In this document: one piece after another, positions 60,729-64,000 of the stretch | How the letters are laid out: every line of letters starts with the position of its first letter | Position numbering within the stretch: position 1 is the stretch's first letter | Assembly: GCA_048594885.1 (NCBI GenBank) | Contig: JBMDXB010000051.1 | Coordinates: 1 to 64,000 of the forward strand | DNA from: JBMDXB01 sp048594885 | GTDB lineage: Bacteria; Acidobacteriota; Vicinamibacteria; Vicinamibacterales; 2-12-FULL-66-21 | DNA: 64,000 nt | Direction: 5' to 3' | Made by a program: the position numbers and the translations under genes | Notes under the pieces: generated by a model | Database searches by the model: none | What the model saw: only the letters and a program-made list of their open reading frames with translations | What the model was told of the DNA's origin: nothing

Positions 60729-62150
60729 ATGGTCTTCAACTCGCTCCACTTCGTCTGGTTCTTCATCGCCGTCTACGCGGCGTACCGCCTGCTGCCGCGC
60801 CGGCCGCAGAACTGGCTGCTGCTCGTCTCCAGCTATTACTTCTACGCCGCGTGGGACTGGCGATTCCTCAGCCTGCTGATCGGATCGACTGTCGTCGACT
60901 ACACCGTGGCCATCCTGCTCGAGCGGCTGACGGACCCGCGCCGGCGCCGCGCGCTCCTGTGCGTGAGCCTCGGCTTCAACCTGACCTTGCTCGGGTTCTT
61001 CAAGTACTTCAACTTCTTCGCCGAGAACCTGCACGTTCTCTTCGGCACGCTCGGATGGCAGGTCGACTACGTCACGCTGCGCGTGCTGCTCCCGATCGGC
61101 ATCTCGTTCTACACGTTCGTGACCATGAGCTACGTCATTGACGTGTACCGGCGCGAGATTCCGGCGACGCGGCATTTCGTCGATTTCGCCGTGTTCGTTG
61201 CCTACTTCCCGCACCTGGTGGCGGGCCCCATTCTGCGCGCGACGCGCCTGCTGCCGCAGATCGAGCGGCCCCGGCGGATCACGGCCGAGCAGATGCGCGA
61301 CGGCGCCTGGCTGATCGCATGGGGATACTTCCAGAAAGTGTTCGTCGCCGACAACCTGGCGAGCCTTGCCAACGCGGTCTTCGACCCCGCGGCCCACCAC
61401 ACCGGCGTGAACGTCCTGCTCGGCGTTTATGCCTTCGCGTTTCAGATCTACGGCGACTTCGCCGGTTACTCGAACATCGCACGCGGCACGTCGAAGCTGA
61501 TGGGCATCGAGCTGATCGAGAACTTCCGGTTTCCCTATTTCGTCCGCTCGCCGCAGGAGTTCTGGCGCCACTGGCACATCAGCCTGTCGACCTGGCTGCG
61601 CGACTACCTCTACATCCCGCTCGGCGGCAGCCGCGGGTCGGCGGCGGCCACTCGCCGGAATCTGTTCATCACGATGGTGCTGGGCGGCCTGTGGCACGGC
61701 GCGGCGTGGACGTTCGTGCTCTGGGGCGTCTATCAGGGTGTCATGCTCATCGCGTATCGCTTCCTGGATCGCATCCGCTGGCTCCATGCAGCACTGCTCG
61801 GCAACCATCCAGCGGCCCGGATCGCCGGATGGACGGTGATGTTCCACATCACCTGTTACGGCTGGCTGGTCTTCCGCGCTCGCTCCGTCAACCAGATCGC
61901 GGAGATGACCGCGAGTCTCTTCACGAACTTCGCGCCGTCGAGCGTGCAGTTCGAGCCGCTGCTCGTTCCCTTCCTCCTCTACACCACCCCGCTCGTCGTC
62001 ATCCACGCGTGTGAGGCGTACTTCGACGACACGATGATCGTCCCGCGGCTGCCGGCTGGCGTGCGATACTCCGTCTACGCCGCGACGTTCTACCTGACCA
62101 TCCTGTTCGGGAATTTCGGCGGGGCGGAATTCATCTATTTCCAGTTCTGA
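60729..62150 (+). CDS. MBOAT O-acyltransferase, AlgI-like
   Basis: 473 aa with about ten membrane segments. FNSLHFVWFFIAVYAAY and LPIGISFYTFVTMSYVIDVY are AlgI-type landmarks; the catalytic histidine is H323 in GGLWHGAAW, and a second conserved pair lies at FWRHWHISLSTWLRDY. AlgI-type proteins pass acetyl groups across the inner membrane to an SGNH partner, which is the gene just upstream. Overlaps the next ATG by one base. Confidence 0.93.
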   Translation: MVFNSLHFVWFFIAVYAAYRLLPRRPQNWLLLVSSYYFYAAWDWRFLSLLIGSTVVDYTVAILLERLTDPRRRRALLCVSLGFNLTLLGFFKYFNFFAENLHVLFGTLGWQVDYVTLRVLLPIGISFYTFVTMSYVIDVYRREIPATRHFVDFAVFVAYFPHLVAGPILRATRLLPQIERPRRITAEQMRDGAWLIAWGYFQKVFVADNLASLANAVFDPAAHHTGVNVLLGVYAFAFQIYGDFAGYSNIARGTSKLMGIELIENFRFPYFVRSPQEFWRHWHISLSTWLRDYLYIPLGGSRGSAAATRRNLFITMVLGGLWHGAAWTFVLWGVYQGVMLIAYRFLDRIRWLHAALLGNHPAARIAGWTVMFHITCYGWLVFRARSVNQIAEMTASLFTNFAPSSVQFEPLLVPFLLYTTPLVVIHACEAYFDDTMIVPRLPAGVRYSVYAATFYLTILFGNFGGAEFIYFQF

Positions 62151-64000
62151 TGCTGGTGACACTGGTCGAATTGCTGATCGTCGGCTGGCTGCCCGGCGCG
62201 GCGATCTACCGGCTGCCGTGGCTCGATCGCGAGCGGCGCGCCGCGCTCGACCCCGAAGAGCGTGTGTTCTGGGCGGTGGCACTCAGCCTGTCCATCTCGC
62301 TCGGGATCGTGCTGTTGCTCGCAGCACTCCACCGGTACAACTTCACGCGGCTTCTCGTCGCTGACATCGCGATCGCGGCTGGCGCCATCGTCGTGGGACG
62401 CGGCAGACTGCGCTATGGAGGCACCGCTCGCAGGGTCTCACCAGCGGCTGCCATTCCCATCGTGCTAATCGCGCTCGGCATCTGGCGCTTCTTTCCGCCG
62501 GCGGAGTACGTGCTCGGCGGGAAGGATCCCGGCGTCTACATGGCGGAGGGCATCCAGATCGCGCAGCGCGGCACGCTCGTCTACGAGGATCCCGTCGTTG
62601 CCGCGGTGCCGGCCTTCGCGCGCGGCCTGTTCTTTCCTTCGCACGAGCAGGAGACTTACTACAGCGACCGCTTCATGGCGTTCAAGATCGTGGATCCGGA
62701 TCGAGGATCCGTCGTTGGTCAATTTCAGCATCTGTTTCCTGCATCCATCGCCATCGGCTATGGGCTCGACGGACTGACGGGCGCGCGCCGGGCGGTCGGC
62801 GTCTGGGCGATTCTCGGCCTGCTCGCGTTTTACTTCGCCACCGCGCGTCTCGTCGGCCGCACGACGGCGGCCGCCGCGGCCGGGTTGTTGACGCTCAACA
62901 TCGCGTTCGTCTGGTTCGCGCGCTACCCGAGCGTGGAACTCGTGCTGCTGACGTTCCTCTGGGCTGCGCTGCTCGCCAACGCACGCGCGCACGTCGATGG
63001 CGACCGCTTCTTTGCGCCGGTGGCCGGTGCGCTGCTCGGATTGCTGCTGTTCGTCCGGTACGACGCCGCCATCGCGGTGGCTGCCATCGTCGGCGCCGTC
63101 GCTCTCGGCGTATTGGCGGGTCAGCGGCCGCGGCGGTCGTTCTTCGCCGTGCTGGCGGTGCTCGGCGCGCTCGCTGCGATCTATCTGTTCGGCGTCATGC
63201 CGCACTACATGAAGCTGCCGATGGATTTCGCCACGAAGATCCCCAGGTGGCAATACGTCGCCGGGGCACTGGCCGCCGCCGGTATTGCCTTCGCGTTGAC
63301 ACGAGGGGCTCGGAGTCCTCGCCTGAGCGCGTTCGTTCGAGAATGGATGCCGCACATCCTGGTTGTCGCCACGCTCGTCGCGGCGGTGTACGCGCTCTTT
63401 TTTCGGCATCCCGGTGGCAAGCTGGTTGCCGGTGACGCGTATGCCTTGCGGACGTTCACGTATCTCTATCTGTCGCTTCCGGCGCTGATCGGCGCGCTGA
63501 TTGGTTACGCGATCGTGACCAGGCGCTTCCTCTGGCGCGATCCGGCACTCATCCTGACCGTCACCGCATTTGCCTTCTTCCTCTTCTACAAGCCGCGCAT
63601 CGTGCCCGAGCACTTCTGGATGGCTCGAAGGTTCATCCCCGTCCTGCTGCCGGGCGCCCTCCTGTTTGCGGCAGCGGCCGCGTTCGTCCGCGGGCCAGGT
63701 CTATCCGCGCGCGCGCGGCTGTTGCGTCCGGCAATCGGGATCGTGTTCATCGGCGTGCTCGCCGCGCAGTATTCACGGGTCAGCGCGCCGCTGGTCGCCC
63801 ACGTCGAATACGCCGACGTCATTCCGCGCGTCGAGAAGCTCGCAGGCACGTTCGCAGACGACGACCTCGTCATCGTCGAATCGAGGAATGCGGGGGGCGA
63901 CGTCCACGTGCTGGCCACGCCGCTCGCGTACATCTACGCACGCAATGTGCTCGTGCTGCACTCGCCGAAGCCGGACAAGCCGACGTTCGCCGCGTTCCTC
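62150..64000 (+). CDS. Polytopic glycosyltransferase-like membrane protein, 3' end beyond the window
   Basis: 617 codons are open from ATG 62150 to the last base, with no stop. Predicted to have ten or more membrane segments. The first long periplasmic loop has VLGGKDPGVYMAEGIQIAQRG, a layout similar to GT39/GT-C proteins, followed by FPASIAIGYGLDGLTGAR. Starts with a one-base overlap after the MBOAT gene. Function as a lipid-linked sugar transferase is inferred from topology and context only. Confidence 0.7.
   Translation, partial: MLVTLVELLIVGWLPGAAIYRLPWLDRERRAALDPEERVFWAVALSLSISLGIVLLLAALHRYNFTRLLVADIAIAAGAIVVGRGRLRYGGTARRVSPAAAIPIVLIALGIWRFFPPAEYVLGGKDPGVYMAEGIQIAQRGTLVYEDPVVAAVPAFARGLFFPSHEQETYYSDRFMAFKIVDPDRGSVVGQFQHLFPASIAIGYGLDGLTGARRAVGVWAILGLLAFYFATARLVGRTTAAAAAGLLTLNIAFVWFARYPSVELVLLTFLWAALLANARAHVDGDRFFAPVAGALLGLLLFVRYDAAIAVAAIVGAVALGVLAGQRPRRSFFAVLAVLGALAAIYLFGVMPHYMKLPMDFATKIPRWQYVAGALAAAGIAFALTRGARSPRLSAFVREWMPHILVVATLVAAVYALFFRHPGGKLVAGDAYALRTFTYLYLSLPALIGALIGYAIVTRRFLWRDPALILTVTAFAFFLFYKPRIVPEHFWMARRFIPVLLPGALLFAAAAAFVRGPGLSARARLLRPAIGIVFIGVLAAQYSRVSAPLVAHVEYADVIPRVEKLAGTFADDDLVIVESRNAGGDVHVLATPLAYIYARNVLVLHSPKPDKPTFAAFL

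Noticed and set aside
59403..62282. Very long open frame on the minus strand opposite the glycan genes
   Set aside because: It is antisense to three well-supported genes, is rich in Arg, Gly, Ala and His as expected from GC-rich codon bias, and shows no domain.

Overview
The window is a GC-rich (about two thirds G+C), densely coded Gram-negative chromosome segment. Gene content fits an acidobacterium, most plausibly of the Vicinamibacteria type: an Oar-like TonB-dependent receptor with an N-terminal carboxypeptidase-regulatory domain, a secreted TPR protein with the same kind of domain, a complete mra/mur/fts cluster without murB or ddl, and many short palindromic repeats between genes. The lineage is inferred from gene content; there is no rRNA in the window.

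Layout. 1-8.7 kb (+): glyA (5' end cut), a DinG-like Fe-S helicase, a Dam-type methylase, a secreted TPR protein, the yggS-divIVA-yggU trio, imidazolonepropionase and a stand-alone cyclodeaminase. 8.7-14.5 kb (-): a small membrane protein, lepB, lepA, citrate synthase and a processive family 2 glycosyltransferase. 14.6-23.2 kb (+): larB, mutS2, dnaG, rpoD, a CAT-anticodon tRNA, a zinc-ribbon coiled-coil protein and an RNase HI-like protein. 23.3-30.5 kb: a large TonB-dependent receptor behind a possible CsoR-type operator, a small secreted protein, pgeF and acpS diverging from overlapping start codons, a small SpoVG-like protein and a radical SAM protein. 30.6-47.2 kb (-): the division and cell-wall cluster mraZ-rsmH-ftsL-ftsI-murE-murF-mraY-murD-ftsW-murG-murC-ftsQ-ftsA-ftsZ, driven by a good sigma-70 promoter at mraZ and joined mostly by 1-4 base overlaps. 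47.5-64 kb (+): a YchF-like ATPase followed by a surface-glycan cluster (six glycosyltransferases, three polytopic sugar-transferase-like membrane proteins, an epimerase, an aminotransferase, and an SGNH plus MBOAT acetylation pair); the last gene runs off the window.

The most unusual content is in the repeats. (1) Three very large imperfect hairpins built from heptanucleotide units: 12834-13005 (CAACTCC/CAACTGC type), and 18007-18216 and 21809-22070 (CAATCCC/CAATCGC type). They sit in the leaders of citrate synthase, dnaG and the zinc-ribbon gene. (2) REP-like units made of a GTAG tetranucleotide, a 9-bp stem and a 2-nt loop: one supplies the lepA stop codon and two form a head-to-head pair at 47.4 kb. 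(3) Palindromes inside or across coding sequence: one spans the hutI stop and the cyclodeaminase start, and one is embedded in frame in mutS2. (4) A 38-nt hairpin repeat present twice in the division cluster. No transposase, CRISPR array, prophage or rRNA operon was seen.
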